In this document: one piece after another, positions 52,918 through 62,593 of the stretch
How the letters are laid out: each line of letters opens with the position of its first letter
Position numbering within the stretch: the stretch's first letter is position 1
NCBI RefSeq assembly: GCF_003058195.1
Contig: NZ_QBUH01000012.1
Span: 1 to 64,000 of the forward strand
Source: Elizabethkingia sp. YR214
GTDB lineage: Bacteria; Bacteroidota; Bacteroidia; Flavobacteriales; Weeksellaceae
DNA length: 64,000 bases
Direction: 5' to 3'
Translations under genes and position numbers: made by a program
The notes under the pieces: model-generated
The model's input: the letters and a program-made list of their open reading frames with translations, nothing else
What the model was told of the DNA's origin: nothing
Databases searched by the model: none

Positions 52918-53090
52918 AATTTAAATTTATTTCAGGTGATCACTAAGCATATTTACCGCTTATTAGTATGGTAGCTGATGCTATTCAAGCTTATAATCCT
53001 AATTTCCCTAGAAGGCTAGCAAATAATCTGGCTATTGGGGGATTGACAAATGGGGTTGATGAAGGAATTGGAACTTGAAAAAAACGAAAG
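52918..53090 (+). pseudogene. Further remnant downstream of the decayed gene
   Basis: Frame fragments such as SMVADAIQAYNPNFPRRLAN and GGLTNGVDEGIG follow the stop at 52915, interrupted by a TAA at about 52945. They look like the tail of an effector or secreted protein, but no family can be given. Confidence 0.45.
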
Positions 53091-53137
53091 GGAATCTAAA
53101 CTGCTGCTGGGACTAAATGCTCAAAACCATAAATATT

Positions 53138-53818
53138 ATGAGAAGTAAAATTTTGTTAACATTAGCTTTGGCTTTCTATAGTTTTTCTACTTTTTGGACA
53201 AGGGTAGAAATCAGAACATAAATATAAAAAGTTGTTTTTTATAGAAGACTTTTCCAAAAGTAAGAATCATAGTGTAAAGTATGATTTAATTAAGGATAAA
53301 ATTATGAAATCTCCTAAAATTGAGGATATTTCTTTCAAAGATAATGAAACTGAAAAGGAAATAAAAAAAACGTTAAAATATGGTATTATAAAAAAGTTGG
53401 AAATGACTATTTCATACCTGACCATTGTTTAACAGAATTTTTTAAACTCAGGGATTATAAGTATCCTTTAATTGTAGATTATGGGACAATCAATATAAAA
53501 GAAAATCCTTTTTCAATAAAGGAGATGTCTCAATTTTATAAAGAAAATTACTCTGCTAACAAGGAGTTATTTCCAATGGACACTAGTAATTTAGCTTTTC
53601 ACCTTGTAGGACTGGATTATACTCTAATTAGAAATTATCTTTCCAAGCAGTATATGCTGAAGAATCAAATAGCTTACCAGTTTTGGACTTTTGATAGCTG
53701 GAATGTAACCGATAATTACAATGTCGACAGGGGTATAGATCGCTTTGTTTATATTCCTGAAAAGGGTATTGTGGGTGGTTCTTATGACTTTTATTTTGAG
53801 TTTAATGGAAGAAGATGA
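53138..53818 (+). pseudogene. Decayed gene for an exported protein
   Basis: An ATG at 53138 begins a signal peptide (ILLTLALAFYSFSTF). The frame then shifts within a run of five Ts, meets a TAG, resumes as SEHKYKKLFFIEDFSKSKNH, shifts again at an A-run near 53390 and continues as NDYFIPDHCLTEFFKLRDYK, then to the stop at 53816-53818 (VGGSYDFYFEFNGRR). Two frameshifts and one stop break one original frame of about 225 codons. Both shifts are at homopolymers, so sequencing error should be considered, but the TAG would remain. Confidence 0.72.
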
Positions 53819-53900
53819 ATTATTATATCATATAAGAATCTTTGGGATAATATTATTAACGAAAAAGTAATGATTTCTGAAGAGTTGAAATAACAACATA

Positions 53901-53933
53901 AAGGCTTGGATTTAAAATCTGAGCCTTTTTTTG
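53901..53933 (+). terminator. Terminator after the decayed genes
   Basis: aaggct...agcctt with an extended imperfect stem (ggattt/aaatct) is followed by tttttttg. It still marks the end of the old plus-strand unit. Confidence 0.75.
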
Positions 53934-54008
53934 CCTGTTTTTAGACTCACAGGAACAAATTTCGAACTCTTTGCTTCAAGATTTAAGGAAATTTGCTTCA
54001 ATATTATA

Positions 54009-54590
54009 TTAGCCATATGGAATACTGTAAACTGTAATCGAATCAATTTGCCATTCGCCTTTTTGCATGGAAAGCAGGTAGCTATAAGTCATATTACAAT
54101 GTGACAAGTACATACGTACATTGGTAGCATTATTTTTCAATAGCTTTTCGGTGATCCTGATATTGTCAATATTTTTTATATCTTCAAAAAAATCTTCCTG
54201 AGTCAGGAAGAAACGATCATACTGAAATCCTTCAGGCGGTCCTTCATACTGAGGATTTTCCTTAAAATATGTATCGGCGTCCTCAAACTGTTGTCTTTGT
54301 ACTTCCAGATATTCTTCAGAAAAAAAACAGGTACTGGATAGCTCAGCTATATATTTTTCCACTTCTCTAAAGTTAATCGAATAGAGTGAAGGTATTGTTT
54401 TTTCTTTTGGATCGGAAATTCCGGTATTGATGGCATTTGATTCCAGCCTAGATAATTTTTCCCAATTCTCTCCATACCACTTTACAAAACTGCGAATGGT
54501 CTCTGAAGCTGTTCTTTGCTCGGGCGTTTGAGATGCCGCTCGGATTGTGAAAGATATCAAACAAATGAATAATAATAACGGTTTTTTCAT
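54009..54590 (-). CDS. Exported hypothetical protein (DUF3828-like), 193 aa
   Basis: The signal peptide ends near residue 20 (IRAASQ). The mature start (ASETIRSFVKWYGENWEKLS) and end (MQKGEWQIDSITVYSIPYG) resemble the DUF3828 pattern of a helix-led small periplasmic domain finishing in a W-x-I-D-x-V strand. Function unknown. It is the last gene of the minus run that begins at 58009 or further upstream. Confidence 0.7.
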   Translation of the reverse strand: MKKPLLLFICLISFTIRAASQTPEQRTASETIRSFVKWYGENWEKLSRLESNAINTGISDPKEKTIPSLYSINFREVEKYIAELSSTCFFSEEYLEVQRQQFEDADTYFKENPQYEGPPEGFQYDRFFLTQEDFFEDIKNIDNIRITEKLLKNNATNVRMYLSHCNMTYSYLLSMQKGEWQIDSITVYSIPYG

Positions 54591-54629
54591 AAAATATTTT
54601 ATAATGTAATGACTTTTTATTAATGAATA

Positions 54630-55160
54630 TTACAAACCGGGACACTTGTAAATCTCTCCAATATCTAATGTTTTGGTAATTGTTTTAAGTCCATATCTCA
54701 TGTCATTTTTACTGATAAAAGTTTTTTTTGGACAAATGGTTTTCCCGTTTTCTATTTGCTTGATTAGCTGGTTTTCTACAAAATATTGTCTGATGTCTTC
54801 GCGGTACTGTCTATTCATTTCATTGTTATAATACCGTTTGGTTTCGGACGAAAAAATCAGATGCCCATTTTTATAATAGTATTCATAGTGCCATGAACCA
54901 GATGCCTTATCATCATCGCCCGTGCCAATGTCCGTTACCTTTCTCACCTCACCATTTTCATGATATATTGTAATGATGGCCTGAGTTACTCCGCAATTAT
55001 TCCTATATGCATACGGTCTTGCTTCAAGCTTTGATGTGTATATGCTTTCTACTTCTTTGCTTATTTGTTGTACCCTGTTGTCCATTGTTTGCGCATATCC
55101 GCTTATGGCGAATGAGGTAAACAGAACAAAAACCAGATGTCGTATTTTTAAAATTTCCAT
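54630..55160 (-). CDS. Exported hypothetical protein, 176 aa
   Basis: A signal peptide (residues 1-23, ending SGYAQ) is followed by a beta-rich part with MORN-like turns: IYHENGEVRKVTDIG, YEYYYKNGHLIFSS. Such segments occur in immunity-type proteins of Bacteroidota. No enzyme motif. It lies between two exported or membrane proteins of unknown role in the same direction. Confidence 0.7.
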   Translation of the reverse strand: MEILKIRHLVFVLFTSFAISGYAQTMDNRVQQISKEVESIYTSKLEARPYAYRNNCGVTQAIITIYHENGEVRKVTDIGTGDDDKASGSWHYEYYYKNGHLIFSSETKRYYNNEMNRQYREDIRQYFVENQLIKQIENGKTICPKKTFISKNDMRYGLKTITKTLDIGEIYKCPGL

Positions 55161-55184
55161 TATACGCTGTAATTAGCTTATAGG

Positions 55185-55571
55185 TTAAGGAGCCTGTGTA
55201 TTTGCAGCATCTATACTATCCAACCGGGACTGAAATTTTTCCCACCAGCCTGCTCCATGTTCTTTTTCCAGTGCTTTAATCATTAATTTATTGTAGTGCT
55301 TTATTCCATTAATCTTTTCCAAGGCCACTTCGCAACCGGCCGGTTCAAATTCAAAGCCATAGGCTTTGGCCAATGCCTGCTTCTGATCAAAATTGGGAGG
55401 CAGCTCTCCTATTTCAATAATCCGGATCTTTCCTTGTTTTATTTCCTGTTTTGCAGTAAAGTGATTATGGGGGGTAAATATACCGAAAGCAAGGCGCAGG
55501 GCAATATAAACTCCTGCCATAAACATCAACAGACATATCCAGAATACTACTTTCTTTTTATGTTTTTTCAT
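55185..55571 (-). CDS. Membrane-anchored hypothetical protein, 128 aa
   Basis: A basic start and one membrane helix (VVFWICLLMFMAGVYIALRL, residues 8-28) anchor an extracytoplasmic domain with the notable pieces FEFEPAGCEVALEKINGIKH and LEKEHGAGWWEKFQSRLDSI. It overlaps the start region of the neighbouring membrane gene by 14 bases, implying coupled translation. No family recognised. Confidence 0.75.
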   Translation of the reverse strand: MKKHKKKVVFWICLLMFMAGVYIALRLAFGIFTPHNHFTAKQEIKQGKIRIIEIGELPPNFDQKQALAKAYGFEFEPAGCEVALEKINGIKHYNKLMIKALEKEHGAGWWEKFQSRLDSIDAANTQAP

Positions 55572-56358
55572 CGTTCAATCTTTTATAAATAACTGTTTCA
55601 TTTGTTTCAAACGCAGGGAAAGCAACCGCCATAAACCAGTCTTTCTTAAAATGCTGCAACCGTTGCGATGCGGTTTCCATAAACTTCATGTATCCTTCGG
55701 CTTGATCATTAATTGAAATTAAAGTTTCTTTTAAATGAATTTCTATCATGATGCAATCTACTGTTAACAGGTCTTTTTTATAAGTGCTGATTAAAACAAT
55801 ATCATCCCAACGAATCGTCTTGATCTCTTCCACAAACCGTATGGTAAAAGAACTGTTATCATATGAAAAAATACCGTCTTCATCCAATGAAGATTTTGGT
55901 GATGCATCTCTAAATTGTTCAATGGCATCCTCAGCATTGAATGTATCGCTGAACCATATTCCGGGATGTTCTACACAAACAGCAGTAAAAATAATTATCG
56001 ACAAACTGACCAGCAACATCAGCAGTCCTATAGTATCCTTATTTTCAACAACCGTTGCCAATCCTGCTATTAAAAAAAGGATGCAGACAACAAACGCCGC
56101 AAAGGCTACTGTGGAAGAAAAAGGTAGTCGGAAAATCCGGTCCTGCTTGCGGATTTTTTTATGATCTCTAAATTCTACTTTTTTACTCAGCAAAAAGCAG
56201 GCAAATAAAATAGCCGGTATTCCAGATAACAAGATGAGTATGATATTTAGATCCCACTTTTGCCCTGTTGCCACCATACCAAATATCCCTGTACCTGCAA
56301 CAGATATACAGATAAGAAGAAGATAGTTGATTAATTGTTTTGAAACAGGGACTTTCAT
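55558..56358 (-). CDS. Integral membrane protein, 266 aa
   Basis: Four membrane helices: about residues 8-31, 37-55, 84-103 and 110-128 in two pairs, followed by a cytoplasmic domain (RFVEEIKTIRWDDIVLISTYKK) of beta-rich, PH-like character. Such 2+2 helix proteins with a small domain are common among immunity proteins in Bacteroidota, but no named family is evident. Coupled to the 128-aa gene by a 14-base overlap. Confidence 0.75.
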   Translation of the reverse strand: MKVPVSKQLINYLLLICISVAGTGIFGMVATGQKWDLNIILILLSGIPAILFACFLLSKKVEFRDHKKIRKQDRIFRLPFSSTVAFAAFVVCILFLIAGLATVVENKDTIGLLMLLVSLSIIIFTAVCVEHPGIWFSDTFNAEDAIEQFRDASPKSSLDEDGIFSYDNSSFTIRFVEEIKTIRWDDIVLISTYKKDLLTVDCIMIEIHLKETLISINDQAEGYMKFMETASQRLQHFKKDWFMAVAFPAFETNETVIYKRLNDEKT

Positions 56359-56470
56359 GCTTTGTCTTTTTACTGATGTTCATTTTTTCTTATCGATTGT
56401 ATCAAAATACTATACCACACCAGGCATATAATTTCTTTATTCTTTTGTCAATGGCTCATTTTCACCTATA

Positions 56471-57427
56471 CTATTTTTTGTTTTCACACTCTTTCAGCAC
56501 TTTCAAATGGTCGCAGGCTTTTGGGCTGCCTAAGCTACAGGCTTTCTCCAGCAAAAGTTTTGCCTTACTTTCATCGATGGGCATTCCCTCACCTTCGTAA
56601 TACATCACGGCCAAGTTAATCATGGCCTCAGTATTTCCCCTTTCCATTGCTCTTTTAAACCACTCTTTTGCTTTTGCATAATCTTTTGCTACACCACGCC
56701 CCAGATAATATAGCCCGCCTATTTGCCTCATGGCTTCGGCGTTTCCCAGGCTCGCACTTTTTAAATACCATTCCCGCGCTTTTGAATAATTCTGTGGCCC
56801 GCCATATCCGTAATAGTATAACTCGCCCAGATTGTACATCCCTTCGATATCTCCGTGGCGAGCAGCTTTCCCGTACCATGTCTTAGCTTTTTGGTAATCC
56901 TTGGGTACTCCTTGTCCTTCGGCATAGATATAACCCAACATAACCATTGCAGCAGTATGGTCTTTATCGGCAGATTTTTGAAACCAGCTTTCTGCCATTG
57001 GGCCGCTTTGCACTGTACCCTGCCCCAGAAAATGTATCATACCGAGATTATACATAGCTTCAGCATTTCCTTTTTGGGCGGCTTTCTCTGTCCATTCTTT
57101 GGCCTTAATATCATTGCGATCAATACCAACGCCCTGGTTGTAAATACCCGCCAGATTTAACATCGCTTTAACTACACCCTTTTCAGCAGCTTTTTCAATC
57201 CATTTCCGGGCTTCAATTTCGTTGCGGGTAACACCCTGTCCTTCAAAATATATTTTTGCCAGCGACATCATAGCTACGGTATCTCCTTTTTCTGCCTTTT
57301 GTGTAAGCAGTTCGAGACTTGTTGATTGTGCATTAGCCAACGAGCAATGCAGCAGTAATGCAAAAAATATCCGGCTTATCTTTTTGACCACAACGTCTGT
57401 TTTACCATTGTTTTTTATTTTTAACAT
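56471..57427 (-). CDS. Exported Sel1-repeat protein, 318 aa
   Basis: After a signal segment (FFALLLHCSLANAQ, cleavage near residue 34) come about seven 36-residue Sel1 repeats, each with A-x-x-x-L-G-x-x-Y-x-x-G-x-G-V: AMMSLAKIYFEGQGVTRN, AMLNLAGIYNQGVGIDRN, AMYNLGMIHFLGQGTVQS, AMVMLGYIYAEGQGVPKD and so on. They form an alpha solenoid for protein binding. The last repeat ends with a Cys pair (ACSLGSPKACDHLK), as in the HcpA-like subgroup. Sel1 proteins often accompany effector systems. Located in the envelope. Confidence 0.93.
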   Translation of the reverse strand: MLKIKNNGKTDVVVKKISRIFFALLLHCSLANAQSTSLELLTQKAEKGDTVAMMSLAKIYFEGQGVTRNEIEARKWIEKAAEKGVVKAMLNLAGIYNQGVGIDRNDIKAKEWTEKAAQKGNAEAMYNLGMIHFLGQGTVQSGPMAESWFQKSADKDHTAAMVMLGYIYAEGQGVPKDYQKAKTWYGKAARHGDIEGMYNLGELYYYGYGGPQNYSKAREWYLKSASLGNAEAMRQIGGLYYLGRGVAKDYAKAKEWFKRAMERGNTEAMINLAVMYYEGEGMPIDESKAKLLLEKACSLGSPKACDHLKVLKECENKK

Positions 57428-57451
57428 AACCGCATTCGTTTGAGGGCCGCA

Positions 57452-58009
57452 TTACTCTTGTCGCTTATTCATCTGTTCCCGAATCCAATCATTAAATGTA
57501 TTGTTATTAACATCAACAATATTAGTGCCCTTATCCGGTATCTGAACCTGAAATTCTTTTTCAACCCATTCTCTGAACCTGAAGTTAATGCCTGCATCTT
57601 TTTCCTGCCCTATTGCCACATTCCACTCTTCTATGGTACTATTCAAATTAGCAAATCCAATTTCATCATATCCTACGGCCAATAGCCTCAGAAAGTCTAT
57701 AAAGTTTTCTGCCAGAATGTATAATTGCTCACCCTCAGATCCTAAATGAACTATTTTTTGATTGTTTTCATCATCAATCCAAAACGCGTATAACGAACCG
57801 TCTCCACCAGCTCCAAATATCCCGAACCGGTCCGATACATCATTAAAACCAAGCCAGTACTGCATTGTGGCTCCATCGTCGGCCCTTAATTCAAAATATC
57901 CGCTGATGGGATATCCATTTACATCTGTCCAATTGCAGAATTTTTCAAGTGCCACCGGAATAGTTATCCGGCCTGGTATTCCTTTTGCTATTTTTTTATA
58001 CGTATCCAT
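57452..58009 (-). CDS. SMI1/KNR4 (SUKH)-like protein, 185 aa
   Basis: Soluble protein with the SUKH superfamily layout: YFELRADDGATMQYWLGFND, then GIFGAGGDGSLYAFWID, VHLGSEGEQLYILAENFIDF and LRLLAVGYDEIGF. Members neutralise toxins of polymorphic and contact-dependent systems, mainly nuclease toxins. No toxin gene is seen on either side, so it would be an orphan or an acquired immunity gene. Confidence 0.82.
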   Translation of the reverse strand: MDTYKKIAKGIPGRITIPVALEKFCNWTDVNGYPISGYFELRADDGATMQYWLGFNDVSDRFGIFGAGGDGSLYAFWIDDENNQKIVHLGSEGEQLYILAENFIDFLRLLAVGYDEIGFANLNSTIEEWNVAIGQEKDAGINFRFREWVEKEFQVQIPDKGTNIVDVNNNTFNDWIREQMNKRQE

Positions 58010-58102
58010 TTTTACAAAATTTATTAATTGTTTGCTGTAGGATTTTATGTCTGTTTAACTTAAAATCAGCATTACTATTCCATTAAATCCTTTAATAGTT
58101 CA

Positions 58103-59695
58103 TCATTTATTATTTTTCGTTGTTTTTCTCAGGGCTTGCAATAAAAAATTTTGCCATACCGGGGGGAATATAATTTCCTTATTCTTTAGCCAGTGATGTA
58201 GTACAGGTTCTATTATTGTATTTTTTTGTAACGGACTGATGCGTTCTGTTGCTGCAATTTTTTCGATTTGCCCGATCATGTTTGCTGCTTTTTCTGGGTC
58301 GCCTTGTTCCATATAAATTTTAGCAAAGGCTATTAATGTAGTTATTTTGCTATCGAATAGCACATGCTTCGGTACAATCCCTTTTTCACCTTCCCCGTTT
58401 TCTAAAAGATATATTATTTTTTGAGGATCTTGTCCAGAAAACTTTTTTGGAAATTGATCTAACAGAAAATCGAAATAGCCGGTTATTTCTAATCCTGCGA
58501 TCAAGTTTTCTAAGTGGCTCTTAATTAGCTTTTTTGATTGCTTTATATCGAATTTCCAACTGCCCCAACTACCTAAATGTATATTTTTCTGTGTAAATTC
58601 ATCAGGCAGCCAGCCAGATGTATCATAATAAAAATGCCAATTCTCAGGTAAAAGATCAGGGAACTTTTGTTGCCATTTTAAAATAAGGCTGTGCTGTAGA
58701 GCCTGCTTGCAAAAAAGCGTTTTTTCCTTTACGTCTAACTCGAGCATTATGAACTGCCGATGGCCAGGACCTCCATATTGTTCATCGCTAATATCTTTAT
58801 ACCAAAGCCAGCTTTTGGCTTTTTCAATTTCAAGATATTTCCAGTGTAAAGGGGCAAAATGTGCATTAACAACAGGATAGATAAGATTGATTTTTTCAGG
58901 GCCTTTTTCAATGGTCTGTTTGTCCTTTTTGTATATGGTATGTAATTTTTCAGCGCTTTTAGAAAGCTCTAGCAGGTAGCGGACAATATAGGTTTTTTCA
59001 ATTTCCGTTGTCCTAAAAAGGCTGGCTTTTAATCCGGGAAAAGACAGGTAATCGTCACTGTTTTTGCGCTTTTTTTGTTTGTCGAGCCTGTATCGTTGGG
59101 CAATGGCACGAATTTCAATAAAGCTTTGGTTTGCCAGTAAACCTTCAAAGGTGTTTGAAATGCTTTCTTCGTTGCCAAAATCTCCCTGTAAAAGCGAGTT
59201 TACAAAAAAACTGTACCATTGTTTTAATAAACCCATTTCCTGTTGTGTTTCGGCCTCAGTCAGTACGGCAACAGCGGTTTGCACCGCACACATTTTTTGA
59301 GGTGGTAACTGATCTGCTCTCTGTAAAACATTTTGCTTGCATAAACGCTTCCAGCCTTCCTCTCCAGCATCGCAATACAGGTACATTATGCCTTTTTCGC
59401 GTTCTGCATAGGCAATCGTATTTTGAGCTTCGTCGTATATCCAACCACCATCATCAGGAAGTTGCGCTTCGGTTATGCCCAGCTGGAAATATTGGGCTAT
59501 GGGAATTTTATAGACAAAATGGTTTTTCAATAAAATATCCATCACCCTGAAATGGGTATAACCGGTATCGAACATCGCCTGTATATTATACAGGTTATAT
59601 AAAATACTGCGCTTTGTGCCTAAATCGTATTTTGAAGACCTGTCGACCAGATAAACGGTTTCTTCAACAAGGTCTTCTATTTCATGCATGGACAT
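58103..59695 (-). CDS. Hypothetical protein, 530 aa
   Basis: A soluble protein with an acidic N-terminus (MHEIEDLVEETVYLVDRSS) and a mostly helical body; VVNAHFAPLHWKYLEIEKAK and a Trp-rich central part (WHFYYDTSGWLPDEF, HLGSWGSWKFDI) are distinct. The C-terminal 80 residues resemble TPR-like helices (LIAFAKIYMEQGDPEKAANM). No family is recognised. Its neighbours are an SUKH-like protein and a WG-like lipoprotein. Confidence 0.72.
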   Translation of the reverse strand: MSMHEIEDLVEETVYLVDRSSKYDLGTKRSILYNLYNIQAMFDTGYTHFRVMDILLKNHFVYKIPIAQYFQLGITEAQLPDDGGWIYDEAQNTIAYAEREKGIMYLYCDAGEEGWKRLCKQNVLQRADQLPPQKMCAVQTAVAVLTEAETQQEMGLLKQWYSFFVNSLLQGDFGNEESISNTFEGLLANQSFIEIRAIAQRYRLDKQKKRKNSDDYLSFPGLKASLFRTTEIEKTYIVRYLLELSKSAEKLHTIYKKDKQTIEKGPEKINLIYPVVNAHFAPLHWKYLEIEKAKSWLWYKDISDEQYGGPGHRQFIMLELDVKEKTLFCKQALQHSLILKWQQKFPDLLPENWHFYYDTSGWLPDEFTQKNIHLGSWGSWKFDIKQSKKLIKSHLENLIAGLEITGYFDFLLDQFPKKFSGQDPQKIIYLLENGEGEKGIVPKHVLFDSKITTLIAFAKIYMEQGDPEKAANMIGQIEKIAATERISPLQKNTIIEPVLHHWLKNKEIIFPPVWQNFLLQALRKTTKNNK

Positions 59696-59745
59696 AGTTA
59701 AATTTTTTGATTATCCATTGTTTACTGCTTTGGACTAAATATTCT

Positions 59746-60918
59746 TCATTTTTTTAATGCTGCTTTCCCTTGCCAATACCGTATTTCTTTATTAATATCC
59801 ATTTTTAATTTCACGCCTGGCATTTCCTCACTCCACCGATCGTTTGTTTCCTGCAGGCTGTTTGCTATCCACCGCGCAAAAGGTATTTTTTTTCCGGTCA
59901 GAAAGAAATCAGGACTACACTGATACATTTCCCAGGTATCTTTATCCACCAGAAATGTATAGTTCGTATTTCCTAAAGTTTTCCGGTAACCCTGCACATA
60001 ATAGTAAGGAAAACCTGTCTGAGGGCAGAGGGTAATCTCAAAATGAAGTTTTTTCTGTTCGACCTCTGCATATAAGGCTTCTGTCAAATGAGTATATGAT
60101 AATGCTTCTATATTATTCAGGCTATCCACTATCTTCTGTCCAGTAGCAGTATAGACAAAAGGATAAGGCAAATAACCTCCTTCAGCAAGCCTGTAATCTT
60201 TTTTGCTTCTGGCAACTTTATAAGGCTTTACAATTTCACCTTTGAGATTGATATAACCAGTATGTGCAGTATCGGTAAGTGCACGGTAATCTACAAAACC
60301 AGGTATAGCTACCTGTTCCCAACGGCCAATGTATACTTTGGCATAACCATAATTAAAAGGTTCGGCAAATTCCCATTGTGCTGATGTTAATTTATTGCCC
60401 AGACCATCTACATAACCCAATTTGCCGTTTTCTACATATAGCCGGTAGCCTTCAGAAAAAGCTTGTGGAGTTACAAAATAGTAGCCGGTATATTGCCGTG
60501 CGGTATATCCTGCAATATAGTACAGAAGTTTTCCCTCCCTGCTGTAAACCTCCCCGGCAGGTATTCGTTGGCCTTCCCTATCGGCAGTTGAGCCTTTGGA
60601 AAGTCCAAAGAACTGGATAACCGGTCCTGTAATAGGCTTTTCAAAATCATAACGGGCCTCGGGGATAAGGCTGTCTTTATTATGATAAAAAATACGTGAA
60701 GTATGCTTGCCTGATGATTTTCCGAAATAAAACTCGTCAATATCGGAGCTGTTTAGCGCAGGGTGTATGGCTGGAATGATCATGTTGCCCCTGCCATCTT
60801 TTACGCCTACATAGGTGGTATCGGCATTGGGAAAATAATACAGCGCCTCAACATCTTTTTTCCGCTGACAGCCCGTCAATAAGACTATGCCGGTAATTAA
60901 AAACAGAGCGTATTTCAT
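59746..60918 (-). CDS. WG-repeat-like lipoprotein, 390 aa
   Basis: The lipobox is VLLTGC (Cys17), followed by QRKKD. The middle holds WG-repeat-like pieces in which an aromatic replaces the W: VGVKDGRGNMIIPAI, LGYVDGLGNKLTSAQ, EFAEPFNYGYAKVYIG and HTGYINLKGEIVKPY. These repeats form a beta structure. A long C-terminal domain (from about residue 245) is unrecognised. Anchored to the envelope. Confidence 0.8.
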   Translation of the reverse strand: MKYALFLITGIVLLTGCQRKKDVEALYYFPNADTTYVGVKDGRGNMIIPAIHPALNSSDIDEFYFGKSSGKHTSRIFYHNKDSLIPEARYDFEKPITGPVIQFFGLSKGSTADREGQRIPAGEVYSREGKLLYYIAGYTARQYTGYYFVTPQAFSEGYRLYVENGKLGYVDGLGNKLTSAQWEFAEPFNYGYAKVYIGRWEQVAIPGFVDYRALTDTAHTGYINLKGEIVKPYKVARSKKDYRLAEGGYLPYPFVYTATGQKIVDSLNNIEALSYTHLTEALYAEVEQKKLHFEITLCPQTGFPYYYVQGYRKTLGNTNYTFLVDKDTWEMYQCSPDFFLTGKKIPFARWIANSLQETNDRWSEEMPGVKLKMDINKEIRYWQGKAALKK

Positions 60919-60936
60919 TGCTGTTCGTTTAAAATT

Positions 60937-62037
60937 TCATACCATTACATCAGAATCAGGATTGCTACCCTGCTGAAATCCTTTTATCGTATTGTGCTGG
61001 TTTTTCCTTGTTTCAAATGCCACAAATTCTTCGCAGCCTTTTTGAATAACTTCAGGCAAAATATCCGGTTTATTTTTATGCCAGCTGATTTTTTTTATGG
61101 GCCAGTCGCATTCATCAGCATACGCTTTATGTCCTTTCAGTTTTTCGCTGGTGAGTTTAAAATCATTGCTCCAATAGGCGTGGCCCAATCTGAAATTATT
61201 GTAGTAATTATCGATATCATCAAAGAGAGCATGGATATAGGCTGATGATTTCAGAATATTTTTCCAGGCGGTTTCTTCTGAGATAAGCCCGGCCATAAAT
61301 GAAGTGCGGGAAAGTTCTATAATACGGTTCAGATCAAATCCCCAAAACAATTGGGGTGGTCTGTTATCTCTTTGTTGCCAACAGGCTTGCGCATAATCTT
61401 CAGGGAGCTGTGTAAGTTCTGCTATTCGGCTAATCATTTTTTGCCGGGCATTTACCTCCATCAGTGTTTTGTCCGCGGCAAAAAACCTGCTGTGCATCCC
61501 ATTAAAGAGCCTCTCAATTATTTCATTGTATGACTGTTCCGACAATACTCCCCAGCATTGATCATTGCCCATAAGCCGCTCTTCTTTGGTGGTGACTAGA
61601 AAAGTTTTAAAATCAGCTGGCCTTACCCCTCTTACTTCACATGGCCAGTATTCCAAGGTTTCCATCCATTCCCCATATTGATAACCATCAGGCGCATCAA
61701 GCTGCAAAGCTTCCCGTTTCTCCTCTGATAACCATTGGGCTTCATAACATTTGTAATATTTTCTTTGTTCAGTTATTCTCCTACGGGTAATTTTCTGAAC
61801 AAAAAATCTGCCCAGCAATGCTCCAAAAGCCAATGCCAGCAAAAGACCCACGTAGTACATCCAGGTTTCTATCTTATCAATTTCCTTTAACCTGTTAAGT
61901 ACTGCATAGGTGATAATGGCAGGAATACATGCCAGTACAAAAAAAGCCCATCCCGAAGCCGCTGCATTCCCATCATTGGGATTATACCGAGGTTGTACAT
62001 CTTTTTCTCCCGGATGGTTCTGAATAAGTTCTTTCAT
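60937..62037 (-). CDS. DUF1266-like membrane protein, 366 aa
   Basis: Two membrane helices near the start (GWAFFVLACIPAIITYAVL and WMYYVGLLLALAFGALLGRF) are followed by a cytoplasmic part that fits DUF1266: FWGFDLNRIIELSRTSFMAG, LISEETAWKNILKSSAYIHA and YYNNFRLGHAYWSNDFKLTS. DUF1266 members occur among immunity or effector-linked genes and in enterobacterial YbeU/YbeR. Exact job unknown. Confidence 0.78.
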   Translation of the reverse strand: MKELIQNHPGEKDVQPRYNPNDGNAAASGWAFFVLACIPAIITYAVLNRLKEIDKIETWMYYVGLLLALAFGALLGRFFVQKITRRRITEQRKYYKCYEAQWLSEEKREALQLDAPDGYQYGEWMETLEYWPCEVRGVRPADFKTFLVTTKEERLMGNDQCWGVLSEQSYNEIIERLFNGMHSRFFAADKTLMEVNARQKMISRIAELTQLPEDYAQACWQQRDNRPPQLFWGFDLNRIIELSRTSFMAGLISEETAWKNILKSSAYIHALFDDIDNYYNNFRLGHAYWSNDFKLTSEKLKGHKAYADECDWPIKKISWHKNKPDILPEVIQKGCEEFVAFETRKNQHNTIKGFQQGSNPDSDVMV

Positions 62038-62064
62038 TAATATCTGAGTTTTGTATAAGATTCT

Positions 62065-62490
62065 TTAACGGGTTAGGAAATAAGTTTGGGTATAGGTTGT
62101 ATTTCCTTGAGTAGCCGTATTTTTAAAAGTGAACTTCTTATCTGTCAGCTCGATGATTGTCTGTTTCATATTCCATAAAATCAGGACATTGTCTGTCAGA
62201 ACTTCATAGGAATATTCTTCTTCGCCTTCAGCATTTGTTTTCACTTTACCATTAGCGAAAAATTCGAAGTAAACGTTTTTCGGATCATTGTTGATTATTT
62301 CAGGAGGGTTGTTTCCTACTTGTTCTTCTTCTATAAACTCTACCAGATTCCAATAGCCCAGAATTTTTTGCTGCATGATTTGTACTGTATTATTTTCTTC
62401 ATCTACAGAATTATCTTTGTCACAGCTAATAGTCAATGTCAAACCCGCAATCAGCAATATCAGTAGGGCTGAAAATTTACTTGCTTTCAT
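62065..62490 (-). CDS. Lipocalin-like lipoprotein, 141 aa
   Basis: The signal ends in LTISC (Cys23), followed by DKDNS. Residues 40-141 match the small lipocalin-like domain of Bacteroidota: IMQQKILGYWNLVEFIEEEQ, NVYFEFFANGKVKTNAEG, EYSYEVLTDNVLIL and ending YTQTYFLTR. It probably binds a lipid or hydrophobic ligand at the surface. It is a paralogue of the broken gene at 62976-63398. Confidence 0.85.
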   Translation of the reverse strand: MKASKFSALLILLIAGLTLTISCDKDNSVDEENNTVQIMQQKILGYWNLVEFIEEEQVGNNPPEIINNDPKNVYFEFFANGKVKTNAEGEEEYSYEVLTDNVLILWNMKQTIIELTDKKFTFKNTATQGNTTYTQTYFLTR

Positions 62491-62593
62491 ATATATATGT
62501 TTTTATTTGTTAATAATATTTCTCTACACATTTATCCGCACTTGTGCATTCAAAATAAAGTTCTGTTTTATAGAGCCACTAGCCCCTTCAGGA

